Assembly: GCF_900142175.1 (NCBI RefSeq)
Contig: NZ_FQZX01000001.1
Location: 1,922,001 to 1,986,000 of the forward strand
Source: Maribacter aquivivus
Lineage (GTDB): Bacteria > Bacteroidota > Bacteroidia > Flavobacteriales > Flavobacteriaceae
Reading direction: 5' to 3'
Length of the DNA: 64,000 nt
Each line of letters opens with the position of its first letter. The stretch's first letter is position 1. Below, piece by piece: positions 18,518 through 27,712 of the stretch. The position numbers and the translations under genes were made by a program. Under the pieces are notes generated by a model. That model did not search any database, was not told the DNA's origin, and saw only the letters and a program-made list of their open reading frames with translations.

Positions 18518-21500
18518 TTAAAATCCAATATTAAGTCCAACTCTAAAAGTTCTAGCTCTAGGGTAAGAATCAGAATCTAGACCGGGCGTTAGTTGGTTAT
18601 TGCCAACACTTACCTCAGGGTCATATCCTGAGTAATTGGTCCATACATATAAGTTATCTGCGGCAGCGTAAAGTCTAAAGGTTTTAACACCTAAGCTTTG
18701 TGTTACCTTACTTGGTAATTTATAACCAATTGTAATATTGCTCAGTCTTAAGAAAGAACCATCTTCAACATAATCTGAATATGCGTTACCACTTACACCT
18801 GCATCACCAAAACCATTTATTATAGGCACGTTGGTATCCGTATTTAATGGTGTCCACCTATCTCTTATAGAACCATATTTGTTGAAGAACGGAATGTTTT
18901 GACTAGTTCCTCTAACAAGGTTTTTATTGTAAACATCATTACCATAAGACCATGATGTTAGCACAGATAAATCGAGGTTTTTATATGTAAAATTATTAGT
19001 AAATCCTCCAAAATGCTTTGGTACCGTACGTCCAATTATAGTTCTATCATCTGAATTTACAATACCATCACTACTATCTGGTATACCATCACCATCAGTA
19101 TCTACGGTTATTTGATCTTTAAGCTTAGGTAGCCCTGGTCTATATGTTGCAGTATCCGTTCTACCAGAAGATACAACTACACCATCTTTTAGTTGGTAAT
19201 TGAGTGCATAAAGAGGTAACCCTGTATCAGATGCATCTTGCGCCATTTTTTGAGCAGCTTCAGCGTCTGTTAATCCGTCAAAATCAACAAAATCAGAATA
19301 TTGGTATAAACCATCATTTTCTATACCGTAAATAGAACCAACTGGCTCTCCTACACGAGTAACATAATCGATTGGAATTTGATTATCACCAATAGCTCTT
19401 GTAAAGAATTCTGTTGCTCCTCCTAAATCTGTAACCTCATTGTCGTTGAAACTAATATTGAAACTGGAGTTCCATGAAAAGTTTTCATTATCGACGTTTA
19501 CCGTATTAACCACAAATTCAAGCCCTTGGTTAACTAAGGTCCCAACATTTGTAAATACAGTTTCAAAACCAGAAGTTCCAGGTACAGGCTTATCTAGTAA
19601 TAAATTAGTGGTTTCTTTCTTGTAGTACTCGGCATCAATAGATATTCTATTTTTAAAAAGACCTAATGAGATACCACCATCAAACTGAGAAGTAGTTTCC
19701 CATGTTAACCCATCAACCACAAGATTTCCAATAGCTACACCTATAGCCAATTGATTGCCATTAAAAATAGAAGATGCAGTTGCTGTTTGTGGTAAAGATC
19801 TATAGGAACCTATGGCCGTGTTACCGGTTTCACCATAACTGGCTTTTAATTTTAAGTTACTTATAGTTTGGTTATCCTTTAAAAAATTCTCGTTAGATAC
19901 TTTCCAAGCTACACCAGCTGAAGGAAAGAACCCCCACTTATAACCTTCTGCAAATCTTGATGAACCATCACTACGAGCACTTAAGTTTAATACATACCTA
20001 TCATCAAAATCATATTGTACACGACCTAATACCGATCTTAAAGAATTATCTACAAAACCAGATCTAGTTGCTAAAGTCTCTTGTGCAGTGGCCAAGTTAT
20101 TTAAGTTTACACCAGGTAAATCAAAACCAGTTGAGCTAGAATTAGTAAATTCAAAAGAAGTTTCTTGTTGTTCATATACCGCGGTTGCACTTAATCTATG
20201 CTTACCATACGTTTTATTGAACGATAGGTTTTGCTCCGTGGTAATACCTACATTGGTGCTGTTATTTGTAAAAGCCCTTCCACCAACAGATTGTCCATAA
20301 CCAAATTTCTCTGAGAAATATGCCTGACCTTTACTAGAACCAAAATTACCTCTAAGTGAAGATGTAAATTTTAAACCGTCTGCTATTTGATATTCTAAAT
20401 AAACGTTTCCAAAAGAGTTGAAACGTAAAGAACGATTTGTATTTCCTTCTAAAAGCCTATTAGGGTTTATTACATCTCCAGAACGTAATGATAAAATTCT
20501 ACCATCTTCATCATATTCAGCATCGTCATAACGGGTTAAACCTTGAACAGGACTAAACAAAACCGAATTGGTTATAATACCCGACTGACCATTGGCGTTT
20601 GAACTTGCCGAAGTAACCACACCCGTAGATTGTGTGAAACCCATATTAAGATTTACACCTGCTCTTAATTTTTTCGAGATATTTTGATTTAATCTCAAAC
20701 TCGCATTATATCTTTCAAAATCTGTAGTCTTTATAACCCCTTCACTATTTAAATATGAAAACGATGCGGCATAAGAATTGGTTTCAGATCCACCTGTCAT
20801 TGAAAGATTATAGTTGCTTGTTATTGCAGTTCTAGCTATCTCATCTTGCCAATCGGTAAGAATTACTCTTGGGTCATTTAGATTTATATCATTGCCAAAT
20901 TCATCTCTATATGCTAATATTTGAGGTTGAGTTGTGTTGTTAGGATCCCATGGAAAATACTCGTTCCACCAATCAACAAATTCTTGTCCCTTTAATAAAT
21001 CTATTTTTCTTGCTAACGTACCAACAGATGTATACGTTTCAAAGTTTAAGGTAGACCTTCCTTTTTTTCCGCCTTTAGTTGTAATTATGATAACTCCATT
21101 AGCTCCTCTAGAACCATATATGGCTGTAGCAGATGCATCTTTTAAAACCTCAATAGATTCAATTGTACTTGGGTCAATTGAAGATAAAGGGCTTGTAGTC
21201 GAATTACCAAGTCCAACACCTGTACTTTGGTTGTCGCCCTGTAGCGCAAATCCATCAATTACATAAAGTGGATCGCTACTTGCATTAATTGATGTTCCAC
21301 CACGTACACGTACTTTAAAACCTGCATCCGGACCACCTTCTGAGGCAACTATTTGAACACCCGCAGCCTTACCTGCAATACCGCCTTCAAAGGAAACAGG
21401 TTTTATCCTATTTAATTCGTCCGCTTTTATAGATACAATAGATCCAGTAAGGTCTTTTCGTCTTGCAGAACCATAACCTATAACAACTACTTCATCAAGA

Positions 21501-21820
21501 GCAGATACATCTTCAGATAAACTTACATTTATGGTTGATTTTCCGTTTACCGCGATTTCTTTTTTTGTATACCCAATGTAAGTAAAGACCAAAATATCAT
21601 CGCTGTCGCCATTAATGGTATAAAGACCGTCAAAATCAGTAACTGTACCGTTAGTAGTACCTTTGATAACTACACTAACGCCTGGTAATGGGCCATCTTC
21701 TGCAGTTACCGTTCCTTGAATTTTACTCGATTGAGCATTTATGGTTCCCGTGCCCAATAGCAATAGAAATGCTATCAGTAAGGTTCCTGATTTCCGTTTA
21801 AGCATGATTTTCATTTTCAT
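18518..21820 (-). CDS. susC: SusC/RagA-family TonB-dependent outer-membrane transporter
   Basis: The protein has 1100 residues. A signal peptide ending 'TGTINAQ' precedes a carboxypeptidase-D-like N-terminal domain ('GTVTAEDGPLPGVSVVIKGT'). The Ton box region is 'DEVVVIGYG', followed by the plug ('VRVRGGTSINASSDPLYVIDG' in parts and 'IESIEVLKDASATAIYGSRGANGVI' in parts). The 22-strand barrel ends with the terminal aromatic 'FRVGLNIGF'. It has no STN domain, so signalling to an anti-sigma factor is not expected. It imports oligosaccharides bound by SusD, using TonB energy. It is the first gene of a susC-susD-PKD operon, driven by a promoter with tandem boxes and divergent from the sulfatase at 22361. 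Confidence 0.96.
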   Translation of the reverse strand: MKMKIMLKRKSGTLLIAFLLLLGTGTINAQSSKIQGTVTAEDGPLPGVSVVIKGTTNGTVTDFDGLYTINGDSDDILVFTYIGYTKKEIAVNGKSTINVSLSEDVSALDEVVVIGYGSARRKDLTGSIVSIKADELNRIKPVSFEGGIAGKAAGVQIVASEGGPDAGFKVRVRGGTSINASSDPLYVIDGFALQGDNQSTGVGLGNSTTSPLSSIDPSTIESIEVLKDASATAIYGSRGANGVIIITTKGGKKGRSTLNFETYTSVGTLARKIDLLKGQEFVDWWNEYFPWDPNNTTQPQILAYRDEFGNDINLNDPRVILTDWQDEIARTAITSNYNLSMTGGSETNSYAASFSYLNSEGVIKTTDFERYNASLRLNQNISKKLRAGVNLNMGFTQSTGVVTSASSNANGQSGIITNSVLFSPVQGLTRYDDAEYDEDGRILSLRSGDVINPNRLLEGNTNRSLRFNSFGNVYLEYQIADGLKFTSSLRGNFGSSKGQAYFSEKFGYGQSVGGRAFTNNSTNVGITTEQNLSFNKTYGKHRLSATAVYEQQETSFEFTNSSSTGFDLPGVNLNNLATAQETLATRSGFVDNSLRSVLGRVQYDFDDRYVLNLSARSDGSSRFAEGYKWGFFPSAGVAWKVSNENFLKDNQTISNLKLKASYGETGNTAIGSYRSLPQTATASSIFNGNQLAIGVAIGNLVVDGLTWETTSQFDGGISLGLFKNRISIDAEYYKKETTNLLLDKPVPGTSGFETVFTNVGTLVNQGLEFVVNTVNVDNENFSWNSSFNISFNDNEVTDLGGATEFFTRAIGDNQIPIDYVTRVGEPVGSIYGIENDGLYQYSDFVDFDGLTDAEAAQKMAQDASDTGLPLYALNYQLKDGVVVSSGRTDTATYRPGLPKLKDQITVDTDGDGIPDSSDGIVNSDDRTIIGRTVPKHFGGFTNNFTYKNLDLSVLTSWSYGNDVYNKNLVRGTSQNIPFFNKYGSIRDRWTPLNTDTNVPIINGFGDAGVSGNAYSDYVEDGSFLRLSNITIGYKLPSKVTQSLGVKTFRLYAAADNLYVWTNYSGYDPEVSVGNNQLTPGLDSDSYPRARTFRVGLNIGF

Positions 21821-21849
21821 AAGTTGTGAATCTAATTAAGTTAGTTCAG

Positions 21850-21930
21850 CAAATATTTAATTATTCAGCTTATCGTGGGATAACAAATGTTTTTAAAAGA
21901 GTAACAAATGTGTTTATCTAAAATAAATGT
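21850..21930 (-). promoter_or_regulatory. susC promoter with three tandem boxes
   Basis: Read on the minus strand, a near-consensus -7 box AATATTTG ends at base 21850, 30 bases before the susC start. The proximal box ACATTTGTT begins at 21890, exactly 40 bp before that G. An identical ACATTTGTT begins at 21911 (21 bp spacing), and a third, ACATTTATT, begins at 21930. The same geometry is found at five other promoters in the window. This is one side of the 540-base divergent region 21821-22360, which holds no gene. Confidence 0.75.
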
Positions 21931-22221
21931 TAAAATGTACGAACTCTTTAAAATCTAATAGGTTTTATTTTTAATTCATTAGTAATAACTATTAAATATT
22001 ATCAGATGTGTTTATGATGCTTTTTCTTAAGCTAAGATTTATTTAAATGAAGAGTATGCATTTAAAAGTACACTGAGAAAGATGTTCTTGCAGTTTGTGA
22101 AATTGGAATTGTTTTATAGATAAAATGGATAGTTTTTGTTAATTACTTCATTACTAATAAAATATAGATTTCTGTATTCAGAATAATAAGCCTCCCCTTC
22201 AATAAAAGACTTTTTAAAAAT

Positions 22222-22303
22222 TCATATGTACTTGGCTTTAATCATATGTGTTGTTCATAAAATCATATGTTATTAGGTATTCTTAAAAAATAGCTAACTT
22301 TTG
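22222..22303 (+). promoter_or_regulatory. Sulfatase promoter with three tandem boxes
   Basis: Three copies, TCATATGTA (22222-22230), TCATATGTG (22242-22250) and TCATATGTT (22263-22271), lie 20 and 21 bp apart on one face of the helix. A -7-like element TAACTTTTG ends at 22303, exactly 40 bp after the start of the proximal box. The sulfatase ATG is at 22361. This is the clearest member of the box family. Confidence 0.8.
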
Positions 22304-22360
22304 TATAGCGCTTACAGTGCTTTATTTTATTCAAATTCAGACTTTATAAATTCTAGTTAA

Positions 22361-24022
22361 ATGTTTAAAAAACTCTTTTTCCTTTTTCTTGTAGTCGTAT
22401 GTTTTTCATCTTGTGAAAAGGTTGCTAAAGAACCTATAGTTACCAAAAAACCAAATATCATTTATATAATGGCCGATGATCATACAACACAGGCTTTTGG
22501 TATTTATGGTAGTAGATTGGCGAGTTTAAACCCTACTCCGGCATTAGATCAATTGGCAAATGAGGGGATGATTTTTGACAACTGCTTTGTTACCAATGCT
22601 ATTTGTACACCTAGTAGAGCTACCATTATTACAGGGCAATATAGCCAAGCAAACGGTGTGTTGGATCTAGAAGGTCATATACCACCAGAAAGGCAATATC
22701 TGCCTCAAGAAATGAAGAAATTAGGGTATGAATCTGCTATTGTGGGTAAATGGCATTTAGAAAATGAACCTGCTTCATTTGATTATTATGCAGTTTTACC
22801 TGGTCAAGGTAAATATCATAATCCAGAGTTTATTGTACAAGGTGAAAACGAATGGCCAGAAAATAGAATACAAACAACGGGACACTCTAGTGATAATATT
22901 ACTGATTTAACCATAGAATGGCTAAAGGACAAACGAAATAAAGACAAGCCATTTTTCTTAATGCATCATTATAAAGCGCCACATGATGACTTTGAGTATG
23001 CGCCCAGATATAAAGATTATTTAGAAGACGAGTATATACCAGAGCCAGTAAGTTTATATGTAAATGGTAATAACGGATCTATTGCAACAAGAGGAAATAA
23101 TGATTCACTGTTAAATGTAATTGGCTCATCTGTGTCTAAACGAAATACAATAAGAGGTATGGGCATGCGTATCTGGAGTGATGAGTATACTAAGATTTCT
23201 AATCCAGATTTTGATGCTTCTATCAAAACTAAATTAGACTTAAGCGATAATGGGTATACACATGCAACCTATCAAGAATATCTAAAAAGATATTTGCGTT
23301 GCGTAAAAGGTGTTGACGATAACATTGCCCGATTAATTAAATTCTTAAAGGAAGAAGGACTTTATGATAATACCATTATAGTATACACCGGTGATCAAGG
23401 TTTTATGCTTGGAGAGCATGATTACATTGATAAAAGATGGATGTATGAAGAATCTATGCGTATGCCATTCTTTGTTCGTTACCCAGAAAAAATTAAAGCT
23501 GGATCAAGAACTGATGCTATTATCAATAACACCGATTTTGCACCTACTTTAATTGATATGGCTGGTGGTACAGCACCTGAACAAATGCAGGGACATAGTT
23601 TTAAAACTATTCTAGAAACGGGAGAGGAGCCAGAGGGCTGGCAACAATCTACCTACTATAGATATTGGATGCATATGGCGCATGCGCATGCTAACCCAGC
23701 GCATTTTGGTATTCGTACAAAACAATATAAACTAATCTTCTTCTATGGCAAATATTGGGTAGATACAAAAGACCCGAAGGCAACGTGGAATAAAAAAAGT
23801 TGGGGTAATAGGTTTGAGATGGATACACCTGTTGCGTGGGAGTTTTATGATTTAGGTAAGGATTCTCAAGAAATGAACAATGCATATAATAACCCTGTTT
23901 ACAAAGATGTAATTGCAGATTTAAAAAATCAACTTTTACAAAAGCGAAAGAGTTTAAATGAAGAGGATGGCGATAAGTATCCACATATTCAAAAGGTAAT
24001 AGATGAGCACTGGAATGATTAA
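22361..24022 (+). CDS. S1 formylglycine sulfatase, lipoprotein
   Basis: The protein has 553 residues. The lipobox is 'VVCFSSCEK'. The metal-binding start is 'KPNIIYIMADDHTTQAFG'. The sulfatase signature C-T-P-S-R (Cys ~82) is converted to formylglycine by a maturase not in this window. Further S1 landmarks are 'GKWHLENEPASFDYYAVLPGQG', 'HHYKAPHDD', 'VYTGDQGFMLGEHDYIDKRWMYEESMRMP' (in parts) and 'DFAPTLIDMAG'. The 'GKWHL...VLPGQG' layout recalls exo-acting 6-O-sulfatases of the S1_11 type, but this is only a resemblance. It would remove sulfate from galactan oligosaccharides in the periplasm or at a membrane surface. It is first in a plus-strand group and divergent from susC. Confidence 0.92.
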   Translation: MFKKLFFLFLVVVCFSSCEKVAKEPIVTKKPNIIYIMADDHTTQAFGIYGSRLASLNPTPALDQLANEGMIFDNCFVTNAICTPSRATIITGQYSQANGVLDLEGHIPPERQYLPQEMKKLGYESAIVGKWHLENEPASFDYYAVLPGQGKYHNPEFIVQGENEWPENRIQTTGHSSDNITDLTIEWLKDKRNKDKPFFLMHHYKAPHDDFEYAPRYKDYLEDEYIPEPVSLYVNGNNGSIATRGNNDSLLNVIGSSVSKRNTIRGMGMRIWSDEYTKISNPDFDASIKTKLDLSDNGYTHATYQEYLKRYLRCVKGVDDNIARLIKFLKEEGLYDNTIIVYTGDQGFMLGEHDYIDKRWMYEESMRMPFFVRYPEKIKAGSRTDAIINNTDFAPTLIDMAGGTAPEQMQGHSFKTILETGEEPEGWQQSTYYRYWMHMAHAHANPAHFGIRTKQYKLIFFYGKYWVDTKDPKATWNKKSWGNRFEMDTPVAWEFYDLGKDSQEMNNAYNNPVYKDVIADLKNQLLQKRKSLNEEDGDKYPHIQKVIDEHWND

Positions 24023-24060
24023 ACGGTACTTCTTTTAAACTAATTATAATTCAATTTTGT

Positions 24061-25677
24061 ATGAAAGTCATTTTTAGAACAGTAGTGTTTTTATGTATTA
24101 TCGTATCAACTAATGGCTTTGCCCAATTAAAAAAGCAGAACTATAGCGCAAAAGCTATCTCTGTTCAAAAATGGGAAGTTCTGGATATTAACTTTCAAGC
24201 TAAATCAAAAAATACATCTCCTTTTACGGCTGAATTTTCGGCCGTTTTCACTCATGAAAATGGTAAGCAGCAGAAGGTGCCTGGTTTTTTTAATGGAAAA
24301 AATGATTGGATTCTTAGGTTCTCAAGCGCTGCAGAAGGTAATTATACATATATAACTTCTTCAGAAATAAAGGCATTAAACAATAAAAGGGGTAAGGTTA
24401 CGGTAACGGCTGCCCAGATCAATAACCACGGTGGTATTGTCGTTAACGATGATGATCCCCAACATTTTTATTATGAAGATGGTACGCCATATTTTTTATT
24501 GGCATTTGAGTGCGATTGGTTGTATGCCTTAGATTACCATAATGAAAAAGGCTTGCCAAAAACCGAACATTTATTAAACCTTATTTCAGAAAATGGCTTT
24601 AACCAGATTGTAATGAACGTCTTTTCTTATGATGTAAGTTGGCAAAAGGATGAAAAGCTAAAACAATACCCTGAGCATGAATTTGGAGGACCAGATGATA
24701 TTTTTCCTTTTTTAGGTAACAATGAGAATCCAGATTACTCTGCTTTGAACCCTATTTTCTTTCAAAGATTAGATCGTACTATAAGTATGATGCATGACAA
24801 ACGTATTGCCTCTCACCTAATGATTTATGTTTGGAATAAATTGGTCGCTTGGCCAGATATGAATAGTGATGCCGATAATATGTATTTCGATTATGTGGTA
24901 AAACGTTATCAGGCTTTCCCGAATATGGTTTGGGACATTTCTAAAGAGGCGCTTTATTATGGTAGGGCAGATGAAGATTATATTCATGGTAGAATTGAAA
25001 GAATACGCGAAAACGACCAGTTTAATAGGTTGGTTTCTGTTCACGATTTTAAATACTGCTCAAATTTTCCAGAAAAAGTAGATTTTATTTCCACTCAAAA
25101 TTGGTCGCATAATATCTATGATAAAATGCTTGATGCCAAGACTAAGTTTAAAGACAAACCTATTTTTAATATTGAACATGGTGGTTATGAGGAGTCCCCA
25201 TATACTGTCTTTACTGGAGATTATATAAATGCCGAAACTTGCTTACGAAGAAATTATATGTGTTTGTTTGCAGGTGTTTACACTACTTATTATTGGCAAG
25301 GCGCTTCATGGAATGTTATCATTTATAACCCTTTTGAACAGCCAGAAGATTTCATAAAACCAAAGTTTGAATATTTTGAACATATGCAAAAGTTGTTTAA
25401 AGAATTCGACTTTGCCAAGTTAAAACCAACTCCTTGGCAAAATGGCAGCGCATACAATCTAACCGATAACAATGAAACTGTTCTGTTGTATATGCACAAA
25501 GAAAATTACGGTATTGATGCGGCTTTTCTTAAAAAAGAAAGCTCAAAAAGGTCATTACAATGGTTCAATACATTAACGGGAGAATTTAGCCAAACTATAG
25601 GATTGCCAAATTCTGGAAAATTAATTTCACCATGGCAAGGAAAAGCCGATGCAGTATTGATTTCCAGGCTTAAATAG
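24061..25677 (+). CDS. DUF5060/DUF4038-type TIM-barrel putative glycoside hydrolase
   Basis: The protein has 538 residues with signal peptide 'VSTNGFAQ'. The N-terminal ~95 residues form a beta-sandwich of DUF5060 type ('VQKWEVLDINFQA', 'TAEFSAVFTHENGKQQKVPGFFNG', 'WILRFSSAAEGNYTY' in parts). The barrel begins at 'DDDPQHFYYEDGTPYFLLAFECDWLYALD', the pattern of DUF4038 barrels. Acidic candidates include 'MVWDISKEALYYG' and 'PIFNIEHGGYEESPY', either of which could supply catalytic Glu. A short C-terminal beta domain closes the protein. The family is related to apiosidase-like enzymes, but its substrate in red-algal loci is unknown to me. It lies 38 bases after the sulfatase and is probably co-transcribed. 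Confidence 0.78.
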   Translation: MKVIFRTVVFLCIIVSTNGFAQLKKQNYSAKAISVQKWEVLDINFQAKSKNTSPFTAEFSAVFTHENGKQQKVPGFFNGKNDWILRFSSAAEGNYTYITSSEIKALNNKRGKVTVTAAQINNHGGIVVNDDDPQHFYYEDGTPYFLLAFECDWLYALDYHNEKGLPKTEHLLNLISENGFNQIVMNVFSYDVSWQKDEKLKQYPEHEFGGPDDIFPFLGNNENPDYSALNPIFFQRLDRTISMMHDKRIASHLMIYVWNKLVAWPDMNSDADNMYFDYVVKRYQAFPNMVWDISKEALYYGRADEDYIHGRIERIRENDQFNRLVSVHDFKYCSNFPEKVDFISTQNWSHNIYDKMLDAKTKFKDKPIFNIEHGGYEESPYTVFTGDYINAETCLRRNYMCLFAGVYTTYYWQGASWNVIIYNPFEQPEDFIKPKFEYFEHMQKLFKEFDFAKLKPTPWQNGSAYNLTDNNETVLLYMHKENYGIDAAFLKKESSKRSLQWFNTLTGEFSQTIGLPNSGKLISPWQGKADAVLISRLK

Positions 25678-25698
25678 GAATAAAAAGGAACATATTAA

Positions 25699-25760
25699 TC
25701 ATTTGGTCTATTATAAAAGACATACGTTTTAATCGTTTCAATGAGATAATTAGAATTTAG
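25699..25760 (+). promoter_or_regulatory. GH29 promoter with tandem boxes
   Basis: The distal box is TCATTTGGT (25699-25707) and the proximal box ACATACGTT (25720-25728), 21 bp apart. The G at 25760 ends a poor -7-like sequence TAGAATTTAG, 40 bp after the proximal box start. The ATG follows at 25798. The boxes are good but the -7 element is degenerate, so the promoter is less certain than its neighbours. Confidence 0.5.
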
Positions 25761-25797
25761 CGATATCAAAACCAATGAAACTAATAAGACATTTTAC

Positions 25798-27345
25798 ATG
25801 AATTTTAAAAGATATAAGTTATTCGCCTTTTTGATTTGCACCACCGTACTTTTTTCTTGTGGCGATCAAAAAGAAAAGAAAGAAGTTGTTGAGCAAACGA
25901 AACCTGTTTATGAAGCAAATTGGGAATCTATAAAAGCTAATTACAAAGATCCTGCATGGTTTAATAAACAAAAATTCGGAATTTTTATTCATTGGGGTGC
26001 TTATAGTGTACCTGCTTATAGTTCTGAGTGGTATCCTAGAAAAATGTATATGGATTCGGCAACCTTCTCTGCACAATTAGAACTAGGACAAAAAGGACCT
26101 TCAGATGTATTTTTACATCACAAAGAAAAATGGGGCGATCAGAAAGAGTTCGGTTATAAAGATTTTATTCCAATGTTTAAAGGAGAAAACTTCGATGCAA
26201 ACGAATGGATCGATATTTTCGAGAAAGCTGGGGCTAAGTATGTAATACCTGTAGCAGAACATCATGATGGTTTTGCAATGTACAAGTCTAATGTAACACG
26301 ATGGAATTCTGTAGACATGGGTCCTAAGAAAGATATTTTAGGAGAATTGTTCAAAGCAGGTAGAGAAAAAGGTATGATTATGGGGGCTTCTTCACATTTC
26401 GCCTTCAACTGGTCATTCTATAATAAGAAAGATAAATTCGATACTACAGATCCTAAAAATTCAGACCTGTATTCTACAAAAGGTAAAGACTTAAATGAAC
26501 CGGTATCTGATGAGTTCAAAGAATTATGGTGGGCGAGAACAAAAGATATTATCGATAACTATCAACCAGATATTTTATGGTTCGATTTTTACCTAGATAT
26601 ACCAGATTTTGCCGATCAAAGACCTAAGCTAGCGGCTTATTATTATAATAAGGGTATTGAATGGGATAAAGAAGTGGTCTTACAAGATAAAAATTTCTCT
26701 CATGAAGCATTTCCAGAAGGTACGGTAGTATACGATTTAGAAAGAGGTAAGCTGCCAGGTATTCGAAAATTGCCATGGCAAACAGATACATCAATAGGTA
26801 AAAACTCTTGGAGTCATGTTACAAATTGGGAGTCTAAAACAGCCAATGAAATTGTAGATGATTTAGTAGATATTGTAAGTAAAAATGGAAACCTATTATT
26901 AAATGTGGGTCCCAAATCTGACGGTACTATTCCAGAAGATCAGCAGGCTATATTATTTGAAATAGGAGATTGGCTAAAGATTAATGGCGATGCCATTTAT
27001 GATACCACATATTGGAAAACTTTTGGGGAAGGCCCAACTGAGGTAAAAAAAGGACATCATTCTGAAGGGGATAATGAAGGTTTGTCTTCAAAAGATATCA
27101 GGTTTACCATAAAAGATAATAAGTTGTTTGCCATTGTTCTAGATTGGCCAGAAGACGGTATGGTAAATATTGAGTCTTTAGCTAAAGATTCTGAATATGT
27201 AAAAGATTTAGAAATTGCCAATGCAAAAGTATTGGGTAGTACAGATAAAATTAAATGGAGTCAAGAGACTGACGGTTTAAAGGTTACTATGCCTAAAGAA
27301 AAACCAGGTGACTTTGCATATGTTATTCAGTTCGATTTACGATAG
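25798..27345 (+). CDS. GH29 alpha-L-fucosidase/alpha-L-galactosidase-like lipoprotein (copy 2 of 4)
   Basis: The protein has 515 residues with lipobox 'VLFSCGD'. The GH29 barrel begins 'FNKQKFGIFIHWGAYSVPAYSSEWYPRKMY' (in parts). Conserved 'VAEHHDGFAMYKSNVTRWN' and 'FAFNWSFYNKKDKFD' line the active site. The nucleophile Asp is in 'ILWFDFYLDI' (~residue 263). The barrel ends near 'GDWLKINGDAIYDTTYWKTFGEGP' and is followed by a C-terminal sandwich. Unlike copy 1 it has an insert around residues 90-115 ('SAQLELGQKGPSDVFLHHKEK'), which would alter the entrance of the pocket. It has its own boxed promoter and is followed by a strong terminator, so it is probably monocistronic. Specificity for L-fucose or L-galactose cannot be separated by eye. 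Confidence 0.93.
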   Translation: MNFKRYKLFAFLICTTVLFSCGDQKEKKEVVEQTKPVYEANWESIKANYKDPAWFNKQKFGIFIHWGAYSVPAYSSEWYPRKMYMDSATFSAQLELGQKGPSDVFLHHKEKWGDQKEFGYKDFIPMFKGENFDANEWIDIFEKAGAKYVIPVAEHHDGFAMYKSNVTRWNSVDMGPKKDILGELFKAGREKGMIMGASSHFAFNWSFYNKKDKFDTTDPKNSDLYSTKGKDLNEPVSDEFKELWWARTKDIIDNYQPDILWFDFYLDIPDFADQRPKLAAYYYNKGIEWDKEVVLQDKNFSHEAFPEGTVVYDLERGKLPGIRKLPWQTDTSIGKNSWSHVTNWESKTANEIVDDLVDIVSKNGNLLLNVGPKSDGTIPEDQQAILFEIGDWLKINGDAIYDTTYWKTFGEGPTEVKKGHHSEGDNEGLSSKDIRFTIKDNKLFAIVLDWPEDGMVNIESLAKDSEYVKDLEIANAKVLGSTDKIKWSQETDGLKVTMPKEKPGDFAYVIQFDLR

Positions 27346-27369
27346 TTTGTTAGTTTAATTTAATTGTTC

Positions 27370-27406
27370 GCCAAGACTTTTGTTGTTAGAGGTCTTGGCT
27401 TTTTTT
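27370..27406 (+). terminator. Intrinsic terminator after GH29 copy 2
   Basis: The arms GCCAAGAC (27370-27377) and GTCTTGGC (27392-27399) form a perfect 8-bp stem followed by a run of seven T (27400-27406), 25 bases after the GH29 stop. The rest of the 367-base gap to 27712 holds the next sulfatase promoter and no gene that I can see. Confidence 0.9.
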
Positions 27407-27609
27407 ATGCAAACTTTTAATATTAAGATATAAGTAAATACCTATTTTCATCTTCATTTTGTTTCGGTTAAGTAAAATGATATAGTTAGTGAAATGCCCT
27501 AATACCCCTATTGTTCAAGTAGTGAAAGTAGGCAATATTATTAATCGAAAGTTGCTTATAGCAATAATTGCACTGTTCTGCAAAATACGCTGATTTTTAG
27601 CCCCTAAAA

Positions 27610-27671
27610 TCATCCGTTCTAGTTTCAAAATCATACGTTATTAACTAAAGGGGGCTATTGAATTATTTTTG
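27610..27671 (+). promoter_or_regulatory. Sulfatase promoter with tandem boxes
   Basis: Boxes TCATCCGTT (27610-27618) and TCATACGTT (27631-27639) are 21 bp apart, each preceded by AAAA. A perfect -7 box TATTTTTG (27664-27671) ends exactly 40 bp after the start of the proximal box. The ATG is at 27713. Confidence 0.75.
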
Positions 27672-27712
27672 AGTGCATTGCTGTTCTAGTAATAATTCTA
27701 TAAAATAATTGA

